Shown: positions 13,270 to 20,171 of the stretch, piece by piece
Layout: the number at the start of each line of letters is the position of its first letter
How positions within the stretch are numbered: position 1 is the first letter of the stretch
Source: a virus
Strand: one strand, 5' to 3'
Length of the DNA: 41,517 nucleotides
Virus record (IMG/VR): IMGVR_UViG_3300037882_003049
Location: 1 to 41,517 of that record
Notes under the pieces: generated by a model
What the model saw: the letters and a program-made list of their open reading frames with translations, nothing else
Databases searched by the model: none
What the model was told of the DNA's origin: nothing
Translations under genes and position numbers: made by a program

Positions 13270-13547
13270 CAAATGAAACGCTGAAGCCTTGTCCTTTTTG
13301 TAAGGGTGAGGCTCATTATGATAGTGACACGGGCTCAGAGGACGAATATTTTATTGAATGGGTTGGTTGCCAGAAATGCAATGCAAAAATTGACACATCC
13401 GAAGCATGGAACACCCGCCCACTTGAAAAACAAGCCCGCATTCAAGCAATGCAGGAGTGTTTGGCTTTTTGCCGTAGTGCTAACATGCCTTGGGAGTGTG
13501 AGAATGATATCTTAAAAGCTATAGAGAAAGAAAAAAGTGACGTATGA
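13266..13547 (+). CDS. Lar-like restriction alleviation / zinc-ribbon protein
   Basis: Residues 6-50 show LKPCPFCKGEAHY, a second CQKC pair and AWNTRP, the layout of the Lar family (LKPCPFCG ... C..C ... A...WN.R). In Rac prophage Lar lessens cutting by host type I restriction; most phage relatives are known only by similarity. The C-terminal 40 residues are a helix with QARIQAMQECLAF. Coupled by ATGA to both neighbours. A defence-evasion role is plausible. Confidence 0.75.
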   Translation: MTNETLKPCPFCKGEAHYDSDTGSEDEYFIEWVGCQKCNAKIDTSEAWNTRPLEKQARIQAMQECLAFCRSANMPWECENDILKAIEKEKSDV

Positions 13548-13831
13548 CTGAGAAAACAACAAGACCAATAACCGCGACAAAGATTTTAGAAAGACAATCA
13601 AAATATGATATTCCGCTGAATGGGTTTTTAGGTGAAATGATAAAGCAAGCCCGTATCAAAGCTATGGAAGAATATTTGGAAATCTGCAACGACTTTTCCA
13701 CGAAATACTTTAATGCCTCAATGGAAGAAAAGCTAGAAGAATTAAAGAGTGAAGATAGAGACAGAAGGTTTGGCTTTGATGTTACGGGCAACGTTATCCA
13801 ATATCTCATCGATAAAGAAAAAGGAGAATAA
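13544..13831 (+). CDS. Hypothetical early protein, 95 aa
   Basis: Helical; includes QARIKAMEEYLEICNDF, related to the C-terminal helix of the preceding Lar-like gene. Its end carries AAGGAGAATAAAA, the ribosome site for the GTG of the next gene. Confidence 0.65.
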   Translation: MTEKTTRPITATKILERQSKYDIPLNGFLGEMIKQARIKAMEEYLEICNDFSTKYFNASMEEKLEELKSEDRDRRFGFDVTGNVIQYLIDKEKGE

Positions 13832-13833
13832 AA

Positions 13834-14250
13834 GTGTGGGAACCACTCTTAACAATCATAATCGTATCTCTCGCCGTAGCAGCTTATGCTGCATACTCCT
13901 CCTATCACTCGTATCTTGCGAAAATAAATGCGGACAAAATGATAACCGATCTATCACTAAAACAACTTACCCAACTGACGAAAAAGCCAAAACCACCGAA
14001 GAAACAACCGATCCCACTGACAGACCTTTTGAGCTTGTCGAACCTTCGTCTCGTTAATATGACATTCCACTTCGCGCTCCCAGATAATGTCGAACCTAAA
14101 GATTTTCAACACTTTCTCGAAGCACGAGCACATGGTATGATTATCGAGGCACTTAACCAAGGGTTCGACGCTTCCAAAGAAACAGAAATAACAATCGGTG
14201 TAATAGTTGACGATGACGAAACAGCCAAAACCATAACCACTAAACACTAA
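13834..14250 (+). CDS. Membrane-anchored early protein, 138 aa
   Basis: GTG 13834 with AAGGAGAATAAAA. One N-terminal membrane helix (WEPLLTIIIVSLAVAAYAAY), a basic Pro-rich link (KKPKPPKKQPIPL) and an alpha/beta domain of about 65 residues (LVNMTFHFALPDNVEPKDF). It would be held in the inner membrane. A lipoprotein-like frame lies inside its first half (13836-14057), recalling Rz/Rz1, but the soluble domain here is not a coiled coil. Confidence 0.65.
   Translation: MWEPLLTIIIVSLAVAAYAAYSSYHSYLAKINADKMITDLSLKQLTQLTKKPKPPKKQPIPLTDLLSLSNLRLVNMTFHFALPDNVEPKDFQHFLEARAHGMIIEALNQGFDASKETEITIGVIVDDDETAKTITTKH
13836..14057 (+). CDS. Nested lipoprotein-like reading frame, 73 aa (tentative)
   Basis: Starts at a GTG two bases after the GTG of the host gene, in another frame, sharing its ribosome site. 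It has a basic n-region (NNHNRISRR), a hydrophobic core (SLCCILLLSLVS) and a full lipobox, LVSC. A polar Thr/Pro/Glu-rich tail follows, with no stop for 73 codons. The plan is that of a small outer-membrane lipoprotein such as an o-spanin. It may be chance. Confidence 0.35.
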   Translation: MGTTLNNHNRISRRSSLCCILLLSLVSCENKCGQNDNRSITKTTYPTDEKAKTTEETTDPTDRPFELVEPSSR

Positions 14251-14260
14251 AGGACACCCT

Positions 14261-14482
14261 ATGAAGAAAAAAATATTCGGTACACTTTTCAACGTCGAAA
14301 GCCCATCCTTATACACATCCGACACCAAAGATCACTACCGCGCTGAGTTTTCAGGTCGTGCTTGGTATTTTTGTGCGGGCGAAACATATCGCGTAGCCTA
14401 CCCATCACGCGATGCTGTCCTCGCTGAAATCGCTAGTATCCAATTCCACGCAGAACAAATAGGAGTCGACATATGGAAATAG
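14261..14482 (+). CDS. Hypothetical early protein, 73 aa
   Basis: AAAGGACACCCT precedes the ATG. Mixed strands and a final helix (AVLAEIASIQFHAEQ). It ends in TAG within the start of the next gene, one of several normal uses of TAG here. Not recognised. Confidence 0.65.
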   Translation: MKKKIFGTLFNVESPSLYTSDTKDHYRAEFSGRAWYFCAGETYRVAYPSRDAVLAEIASIQFHAEQIGVDIWK

Positions 14483-14814
14483 AAACTGAAATTCGCCGTG
14501 AAGCGGAAGACCTTGCACGTAAAATTCACGGCAAACCTACCCGTGCAGAAATTCTTCGCGACGCTGCAAACATCGTTTCGCGTGACCGCCAAGAAATGTA
14601 CGGCGATCCCGCTATCATGTACGGTGCTTATGGGGAAATCGTCAACATCCTTAGCCGTGTAAAAAACCCACGTGTGAGTGAAGCTGAATTCGGGCTTTTG
14701 CTGATGGTGATAATGAAAGCAGTTCGCGCCACAACATCGCCGAAACTTAACGCTGACACTTACGTTGACGGATCGGGCTACTTCGGCCTCGCTGGAGAGG
14801 TTGCATCACGATGA
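14473..14814 (+). CDS. DUF6378-like protein, 113 aa
   Basis: RAEILRDAANIVSRDRQEMY, GDPAIMYG, a middle helix, then PKLNADTYVDGSGYFGLAGE follow the DUF6378 pattern (GDRQxxYGxPxxxF ... KxxR ... DSxxDxxGYxxL). The family is frequent in phages. It is thought to be helical and nucleotide-related by analogy, which is not proven. Overlaps both neighbours. Confidence 0.78.
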   Translation: MEIETEIRREAEDLARKIHGKPTRAEILRDAANIVSRDRQEMYGDPAIMYGAYGEIVNILSRVKNPRVSEAEFGLLLMVIMKAVRATTSPKLNADTYVDGSGYFGLAGEVASR

Positions 14815-14996
14815 CGGAAGAAGATCAACTGAAAGAAAAAATTCGGCAGAAAATTTTAACTTTACACAGAAGGCTCGCCGACAGCGTAATTAACGATAGT
14901 CTTAACCACGGGGATATATTGTCACAAGAAACAATAAGCCTCGCTTACACAGTGAAAGGGTATGCCAGCCTTGACGAAACATCAACCAACAAATGA
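14811..14996 (+). CDS. Hypothetical protein, 61 aa
   Basis: ATGA start. Charged helix (EEDQLKEKIRQKILTLHRRL). Its last 35 bases overlap the start of the helicase gene, which it may couple to. Not recognised. Confidence 0.6.
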   Translation: MTEEDQLKEKIRQKILTLHRRLADSVINDSLNHGDILSQETISLAYTVKGYASLDETSTNK

Positions 14997-16425
14997 ACAG
15001 CAAGCAATTATCGATTTTGCCCTAACCGACAAACGCTCGATGATTGTTAATGCCCTTGCGGGGGCGGCGAAAACCACAACGCTCGAAATGATCTGCGCAG
15101 CCTTACCGGTACAGCCGATCCTTTCGCTAGCATTCAACAAACGCATCGCTGAAGAAATGAAAAAACGTTTGCCTGGGCACGTTTCCCCTGCAACGATGAA
15201 CTCTGTCGGCCATCGTGTGTGGGCGGCTGCTATCGGCCGCAATATTATCATCGATCCGAAGAAAAACTTTAATCTACTCTCGCAGGAAATGGAAAGTTTA
15301 TCCACACCCCAACGAAGTAAATTAAAAGACAGCTTCACCCCAATTCTCAATACCATCAGGGCAGCAAAAAGTGCGGGCTACGCACCTTCCAACGCACCCC
15401 GTACACAGGTCGAGGTAATCAACAGCAACGATTTTTATAACGCGCTCGATGAAGACCTATCCGTCGAGGAAATCACAGTCGTCGAACGTGTTTTGCTGCG
15501 TAACATCAAAAGTGCTTACAACGCCGTACTTGACTACGACGACCAAATCTATATGCCAACTTTATTCGGCGGGTCGTTCCCACAATTCCCACTTGTTCTT
15601 GTTGACGAAGCGCAAGATCTTTCCCTCCTCAACCACGCGATGCTTAGAAAGCTTGTGCCCAACCGCATCATTGCCGTGGGTGATCCGCATCAATCAATCT
15701 ACGCTTTTCGTGGTGCAGCAACTAATAGCATGAGCGTGTTGGAGAAAAACTTTTCTATGGAAAAATTCCCACTCAACACATCCTTCCGTTGCCCACAAGC
15801 TGTTGTACGATTTGCACAGCAATGGGTGCCCTATATGCGTCCTGCCTCTTTCGCCCCCGAAGGTTCCGTAAACACCTTGGGCGGATGGACAGTTGACGAC
15901 ATCCCCGATAACGCCGCAATCATTTGCCGCAACAACGCACCATTGGCAAAAATGGCAATCAACCTCCTTCGTCGTGGTCGACCCGCTCGTGTCATCGGTT
16001 CCGACATTGGTCTCGCCCTTATCCGCGGTATGCGACAGCTTGGTGCAGAAACTCTCACCAGACCACAAGCACTCATCGCTGTCGATCGGTGGGAAAGTGT
16101 TGAATTGCAAAAGCGGAAGAACAAAACAGCCATCTCCGATCGCGCCGAATGTATGCGAACATTCATCAATGAAACTGATACTTTGGGTGAAGCCATCACT
16201 TTTACTGATCATGTGCTGAAAGGTACAGGCACGATCCACTTGCTCACGGGACATAAGGCAAAAGGTCTCGAATGGGATGATGTATTCCACCTCGACCCTC
16301 ACCTTATCCCTGCGCATTTCGCCCAAACCGATGAAGAAATCGCGCAAGAAAATAATCTCGCCTACGTCATCACAACGCGGGCGAAACAAACATTAACCCA
16401 TATCACCACTGGAGGTCTACAATGA
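14962..16425 (+). CDS. UvrD/Rep-type superfamily 1 DNA helicase
   Basis: This 487-residue enzyme carries the SF1 set in order: Walker A ALAGAAKTTT (about 31-40), motif II LVLVDEAQD (about 211-219), motif III GDPHQSIYAFRGA (about 240-252), motif IV SFRCP (about 274-278), motif V TGHKAKGLEWDDVF and motif VI YVITTRAKQTL near the end. It would unwind DNA 3' to 5' in replication or recombination. The usual GTGKT or GSGKT reads GAAKT, a variant whose key Lys and Thr are kept. It opens the replication half of the plus arm. A TTG at 14971 is another possible start. Confidence 0.92.
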   Translation: MPALTKHQPTNEQQAIIDFALTDKRSMIVNALAGAAKTTTLEMICAALPVQPILSLAFNKRIAEEMKKRLPGHVSPATMNSVGHRVWAAAIGRNIIIDPKKNFNLLSQEMESLSTPQRSKLKDSFTPILNTIRAAKSAGYAPSNAPRTQVEVINSNDFYNALDEDLSVEEITVVERVLLRNIKSAYNAVLDYDDQIYMPTLFGGSFPQFPLVLVDEAQDLSLLNHAMLRKLVPNRIIAVGDPHQSIYAFRGAATNSMSVLEKNFSMEKFPLNTSFRCPQAVVRFAQQWVPYMRPASFAPEGSVNTLGGWTVDDIPDNAAIICRNNAPLAKMAINLLRRGRPARVIGSDIGLALIRGMRQLGAETLTRPQALIAVDRWESVELQKRKNKTAISDRAECMRTFINETDTLGEAITFTDHVLKGTGTIHLLTGHKAKGLEWDDVFHLDPHLIPAHFAQTDEEIAQENNLAYVITTRAKQTLTHITTGGLQ

Positions 16426-16724
16426 GTTTTAACAAAGCGCCGATTGCTTTCGACGATGTTCGAGAAGTGCTTAACCAAGCGATCGATACGAAAAACGGGA
16501 TCAAAATTACTTTCGAGACACTTGCGGAAGGTGCTCGCTTCCGACAACGTGCGTATTATTACATAAGGCAAGATCGGGAGAACAGTAAAAAAGTCTACCC
16601 CGAAGATCACCCAATGCACGGCGTATCGGTGTATGACAAACTTTGCCTCTACAGCAACACCAAAGAGTGCGCTTTGGAAATCTTACCATCAGTTCTGCAC
16701 AAATTAAAAATTCAAGAACTTTAA
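16422..16724 (+). CDS. Hypothetical protein, 100 aa
   Basis: Coupled by ATGA to the helicase. ITFETLAEGARFRQRAYYYI resembles single-domain phage proteins that pair a short strand with an Arg/Tyr-rich helix. Last gene before promoter P3. Not recognised. Confidence 0.65.
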   Translation: MSFNKAPIAFDDVREVLNQAIDTKNGIKITFETLAEGARFRQRAYYYIRQDRENSKKVYPEDHPMHGVSVYDKLCLYSNTKECALEILPSVLHKLKIQEL

Positions 16725-16726
16725 TG

Positions 16727-16757
16727 TATTGACAACCATACATCAATATGGTATCCA
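16727..16757 (+). promoter_or_regulatory. Early/middle promoter P3 with overlapping operator dyad
   Basis: TTGACA (16729-16734), 17 bases, TATCCA (16752-16757). TATTGAC (16727-16733) and ATCAATA (16742-16748) form a near-perfect inverted repeat with the same eight-base gap as at P2, and CCATAC is repeated at a 19-base interval, also as at P2. The pair is strong evidence for a shared regulator. Confidence 0.6.
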
Positions 16758-16790
16758 TACCGTCTCAACCACAAAAGGAGAAATATTCAA

Positions 16791-17234
16791 ATGGTTAAAC
16801 TAAAAGAAAACACGATAAAACTGGGGGAAAACAACTTCGTAATCCCACCAACTTTCGTTGAGGGTTTCCAAATCAACATTGCTGAGGCTGACGTGCTCAA
16901 TATGGCTGCGGCGGGGAAAATTCGTAATGAGCTTAAAAAACTTTTTAAAACTAAACCGAACTTATCCACATCAGAAATAATCTACCTCATCAACGAATAC
17001 TCACGCACTTTCACATTCAACACTGTGACGGTGGAAAAATTCTCACCAACAGAACTTACCACAGCCCGCAACCTTATCCGCACTGCACTTCGCAATCGTG
17101 GTAGCGACTTGAAAAAATATACCAAAGCACAAATCAGCGAAGCGGCTCGTAACTACCTCAACACCGAAAACGGTTACGCCACAGTGCAGCAAGTATTAAG
17201 ATCGAACTGCGAACAATTCGTGGCCGCAGCCTAA
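16791..17234 (+). CDS. Hypothetical protein, 147 aa, first gene after P3
   Basis: AAAGGAGAAATATTCAA precedes the ATG. IKLGENNFVIPPTFVEGFQI at the start, then helical segments (KIRNELKKLF, TSEIIYLINEYSRTF). Placed first in the replication transcript. No motif recognised. Confidence 0.7.
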   Translation: MVKLKENTIKLGENNFVIPPTFVEGFQINIAEADVLNMAAAGKIRNELKKLFKTKPNLSTSEIIYLINEYSRTFTFNTVTVEKFSPTELTTARNLIRTALRNRGSDLKKYTKAQISEAARNYLNTENGYATVQQVLRSNCEQFVAAA

Positions 17235-17461
17235 TGCTTCACGTTTGGTACGCAGCACTCGCGGCTAAGCATGGGGTTGCAATCACTTCTTCATGCTTAG
17301 AACGTACCAAACACCAACTTTACGCGGCGCGAAAAAAAGCAGCTGACCCTGATCTTGGCGCGCTGAGTATTGAAACAAGTCCTCTTAACCCTGACGAATT
17401 ATGGATTATGAAAAATGGCAAAGAAACCGAAAACGGGAAGCCTTCAGAAGGTAACTCTTAA
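17234..17461 (+). CDS. Hypothetical protein, 75 aa
   Basis: TAATG overlap start. HVWYAALAAKHGVAITSSCL and QLYAARKKAADPDL; a helical first half and a loose C-terminus that overlaps the next gene by 47 bases. Possibly a winged or looped DNA-binding protein, but not recognised. Confidence 0.65.
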   Translation: MLHVWYAALAAKHGVAITSSCLERTKHQLYAARKKAADPDLGALSIETSPLNPDELWIMKNGKETENGKPSEGNS

Positions 17462-17594
17462 TCTCTACCACGGCGACTTCGCTCGCTTGCAACGTATGTA
17501 CGGACACTCAAACGGTGGCACAATCGTACGTGAACTTGTGCGCACACATATAGCGAGTAAAAAGCAAACGAAGGATAAAAAAGATGGAGAGTGA
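17415..17594 (+). CDS. Ribbon-helix-helix-like protein, 59 aa
   Basis: ATG 17415 to TGA 17594 overlaps both neighbours. Basic start (MAKKPKTGSLQ), a strand KVTLNLY, then two helices (DFARLQRMYG, GTIVRELVRTHI): the Arc/MetJ ribbon-helix-helix layout, in which a dimer inserts the paired strands into the major groove. It is a candidate for the regulator that binds the dyads at P2 and P3 upstream; the promoter P3 serves this very transcript, as in autoregulation. That link is inference. Confidence 0.6.
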   Translation: MAKKPKTGSLQKVTLNLYHGDFARLQRMYGHSNGGTIVRELVRTHIASKKQTKDKKDGE

Positions 17595-17772
17595 TAATAA
17601 CGATATGAGCGAACTTTTTCGCCGTAATCCTTTAGCACTCACCGACAACGACATCGACAGGATCATCGTTGAATTACGAAAGCAAAGACAGTTTTGGGAC
17701 ATCAAAGAAAAAGAGCCTAAGAAAAAGGCCGAACCTAAAGTAGCCATCGACTTAGACGCAATCGGATTATAA
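17584..17772 (+). CDS. Conserved-type small protein, 62 aa
   Basis: LFRRNPLALTDNDIDRIIVE then LRKQRQFW matches a small phage family (LFxRDPLxLTDxDIDxIIxxLRxxR) often found beside recombination genes. AAGGATAAAAAAG precedes the ATG. Function unknown. Confidence 0.72.
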   Translation: MESDNNDMSELFRRNPLALTDNDIDRIIVELRKQRQFWDIKEKEPKKKAEPKVAIDLDAIGL

Positions 17773-17773
17773 A

Positions 17774-18688
17774 ATGCCACAATCGCCATTCCTTGAGGAG
17801 ACAAGAATACAATACGCTTGGGACAGCACTTCACTGGGTTGGCTCAAAACGTGCCCTCGTTACTACCAATTCCAAATGATCGAAGGGTACACCCCGAAAA
17901 AGATGGGGCTGCATTTATTCTTCGGTCTCATCTATCACGAAGGTCTTGAAAGTTATGACCGTTTAAAAGCTGAAGGTATTGATCATGAAACAGCAATTCG
18001 TAGAGTTGTTAGATTGGTGTTGGGGCGTACTTGGGTTGAAGATAAACCTTGGGATAGCGAAGACCAATATAAATCTCGTGCCACCCTTTTACGCAGCGTC
18101 GTCTGGTATCTCGAACAATACCAAAACGACCCCGCTAAAACATTCATCCTCGCAAATGGCAAACCAGCGGTGGAACTCTCGTTCAAAATGGAACTCGACG
18201 AAGGGGTTGGCGACAAGCCGTATGTGCTATCAGGGCACATCGATCGTGTGGTTGACTTCGCGGGGGAAACTTATGTCATGGATCATAAAACCACAAAATC
18301 CGCACTCTCCAGAACCTACTATAATTCTTATGAACCTGACAATCAAATGAGCCTCTACACGCTCGCCACGCAAGTTGTGTTCAACGCGCAAGTGCGTGGG
18401 GTTATCATCGACGCTGCACAGATTGGTGTGAACTTCACCCGCTTTGATCGTGGCATAACCCTTCGCACCGAACAGCAACTTGAAGAATGGCTTGTCGATG
18501 CGAAACGGTGGTTCAAACTTGCTGAGTATTTTGCAAAGGAAAACTACTGGCCGACCAACGATAAGGCTTGTAAATTCTGCGATTTTCGTAACGTTTGTTC
18601 CAAAGATCCAGGCGTACGTCATATGTTTTTAACCGACTTTGAAAAAAGACAATGGAACCCACTCAAACCAAGGACATCAAATGCCTAG
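17774..18688 (+). CDS. PD-(D/E)XK nuclease of Cas4/RecB type with Fe-S cysteines
   Basis: 304 residues. The nuclease core reads GHIDRVVDF (Asp157), YVMDHKTTK (Asp170 and Lys172) and a Gln near 191, which together form the metal site. One Cys near the start (Cys27 in LKTCPRYY) and three near the end (C-x2-C-x5-C: 266, 269 and 275) match the four cysteines that hold a 4Fe-4S cluster in Cas4/AddB-type exonucleases. In phages such enzymes make 3' or 5' single strands for annealing, and the next gene is a Sak4-like recombinase, a common pairing. It ends in TAG, eight bases inside the next gene. Confidence 0.9.
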   Translation: MPQSPFLEETRIQYAWDSTSLGWLKTCPRYYQFQMIEGYTPKKMGLHLFFGLIYHEGLESYDRLKAEGIDHETAIRRVVRLVLGRTWVEDKPWDSEDQYKSRATLLRSVVWYLEQYQNDPAKTFILANGKPAVELSFKMELDEGVGDKPYVLSGHIDRVVDFAGETYVMDHKTTKSALSRTYYNSYEPDNQMSLYTLATQVVFNAQVRGVIIDAAQIGVNFTRFDRGITLRTEQQLEEWLVDAKRWFKLAEYFAKENYWPTNDKACKFCDFRNVCSKDPGVRHMFLTDFEKRQWNPLKPRTSNA

Positions 18689-19466
18689 CCTCGACACCCT
18701 TAAAAAAGCTAACACGACAAAACTTCTCCTCATCGGCGACAGCGGATCAGGAAAGACAGGCTCACTCGCTTCCCTCGCACTCGATGGGTACAAAATCCGT
18801 ATGCTCGATTTCGATAACGGTTGGGAAAGCCTTGCCGCCGCCATTAATCGCACCGACCCATCAAAACTTTCCAATGTTGAGGTCGAAAGTTTTCGCGACA
18901 AAATGAAATCGTCGCAACTTGGCCCGATCGCTGATGGTATGCCAAACGCTTTTATCAACTGCCTTAAACTTCTCGACAACTGGAAAACCCCAACCGCAGA
19001 TTTTGGCAAACCGTCAGAATTCGGCGCTGATACAATTCTCGTGCTTGACAGCCTTACTTTCTTTTCCGATGCAGCATTTGCATGGGCAGAAAGTCTCAAC
19101 TCAAACGCAAAAGATAAACGACAAATCTACGGTCACGCGCAAGAGGCGATTGAAAAAACGCTAGCGATGCTGACCAGCCCGACATTCAATACTAACGTGA
19201 TTATCACTGCCCACGTAAAGTATTTGGATATGCCTGATGGAACGAAGCGGGGCTACCCCACTTCAGTCGGTCAAGCACTCTCACCAACAATACCACGATA
19301 TTTCAATTCCGTGGCATTTTGTCAAACACAAGCAGGAGGAAAACGAACGATCCAGACATCATCAACACCACTTATCGATTTAAAAAATCCGGCACCGTTT
19401 AAAATGTTGCCATCACTACCAATCGAAACCGGTCTTTCAGACTTTTTCAAAACCTTAAGGAGCTAA
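18681..19466 (+). CDS. Sak4-like RecA-fold single-strand annealing ATPase
   Basis: Start ATG 18681 with AAGGACATCAA. Residues 19-26 (GDSGSGKT) are Walker A and ILVLDSLT (about 119-126) is Walker B; the RecA-like core continues with VIITAHVKYL. At 261 residues it fits the Sak4/AAA_24 group, reduced Rad51 relatives that anneal single-stranded DNA with the help of an SSB, encoded here by the next gene. Together with the upstream Fe-S nuclease it forms a phage recombination unit. Confidence 0.88.
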   Translation: MPSLDTLKKANTTKLLLIGDSGSGKTGSLASLALDGYKIRMLDFDNGWESLAAAINRTDPSKLSNVEVESFRDKMKSSQLGPIADGMPNAFINCLKLLDNWKTPTADFGKPSEFGADTILVLDSLTFFSDAAFAWAESLNSNAKDKRQIYGHAQEAIEKTLAMLTSPTFNTNVIITAHVKYLDMPDGTKRGYPTSVGQALSPTIPRYFNSVAFCQTQAGGKRTIQTSSTPLIDLKNPAPFKMLPSLPIETGLSDFFKTLRS

Positions 19467-19470
19467 TCTA

Positions 19471-19911
19471 ATGACAAACTTTACAGCTATTCTCGACAAA
19501 CCAGCATCAGCGGTGGAAAAACCACGTCCGTATCCAGTGGGTACGTATCTCGCGGTTATCACCGATGAGCCTGAGCAAGGTGAAACTTCAAGCGAAAAAA
19601 GAACACCTTTCTTAAAATTCAAAGCGAAGTTGCTCGCGCCACAAGCCGATGTCGACCAAGCAGAATTGATCGCGCAAGGTGGTATCGCGGGGAAAACAAC
19701 AACGATCACTCAATGGTTAACTGAGGATTCTTTGTACCGTTTAAAAACATTCCTCACCGATCACCTCGGCATCGACGAGACTGGTAAATCACTACGCCAG
19801 ATGATTGCTGAAACACGCAATCGTCAGTTGTTGGTGACAATCAAACACCGCGCTTCAAAAGATGGCACAAGCGTCATCGCTGAAGTTGATAAAACTGCAC
19901 CTGTGGTTTAA
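19471..19911 (+). CDS. SSB-like protein, 146 aa
   Basis: Four bases after the Sak4-like gene, with AAGGAG ahead. The pattern of strands (YPVGTYLAVITDEP, FLKFKAKLLAP, TTTITQWLTEDSLYRL, QLLVTIKHRAS) suits an OB-fold single-strand-binding protein of the kind that partners Sak4 in other phages. The match is to layout and context rather than to a clear motif. Confidence 0.65.
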   Translation: MTNFTAILDKPASAVEKPRPYPVGTYLAVITDEPEQGETSSEKRTPFLKFKAKLLAPQADVDQAELIAQGGIAGKTTTITQWLTEDSLYRLKTFLTDHLGIDETGKSLRQMIAETRNRQLLVTIKHRASKDGTSVIAEVDKTAPVV

Positions 19912-19916
19912 TTTTC

Positions 19917-19946
19917 GTGGGGGAGTGGTGAAAATTGCTCCCCCGC
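19917..19946. terminator. GC-rich hairpin after the SSB-like gene
   Basis: GTGGGGGAG (19917-19925) pairs with CTCCCCCGC (19938-19946), including one G-T, across a 12-base loop. There is no T run behind it, so it is more likely a weak terminator or an mRNA-processing or stabilising hairpin than a full intrinsic terminator. Confidence 0.45.
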
Positions 19947-19973
19947 AAATACCCGTCCTCAGGAGAACCTCAT

Positions 19974-20171
19974 ATGCGCCGAATTATAAAACTTTCCCCT
20001 TACTACGTAACAGCGTTGATCTCACCAGCTTGCCTATGGTTGGCAATGTTGCTTTTAGTGTTAGACCCGATTTTGATGAAGTCGTTTTCGCAAATATTTT
20101 TAGTGATCGGCACAAGCACCATCCCGCTCACGATTTACTCATTCTACAAAATGGCAGAGAAAATTAAGTGA
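19974..20171 (+). CDS. Small two-helix membrane protein, 65 aa
   Basis: ATG 19974 with AGGAG nine bases ahead. Two hydrophobic segments: ALISPACLWLAMLLLVLD and FLVIGTSTIPLTIYSF. A basic start and end suggest both termini in the cytoplasm. It sits between replication genes and overlaps the polymerase start (GTGA). Function unknown. Confidence 0.68.
   Translation: MRRIIKLSPYYVTALISPACLWLAMLLLVLDPILMKSFSQIFLVIGTSTIPLTIYSFYKMAEKIK

Noticed and set aside
14966-15090. Inactive helicase because Walker A reads GAAKT, not GxGKT
   Set aside because: The Lys and Thr that hold the phosphate are kept and all other SF1 motifs are intact; similar variants occur in phage helicases.
15694-16389. 231-aa minus-strand frame
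   Set aside because: It is antisense to the helicase motifs II-VI, which are unmistakable, and there is no promoter or ribosome site for it.
15298-16970. Further DnaA boxes (15298-15306 and 16962-16970)
   Set aside because: Both lie inside coding sequence without AT-rich DNA or repeats beside them, so they are probably chance.
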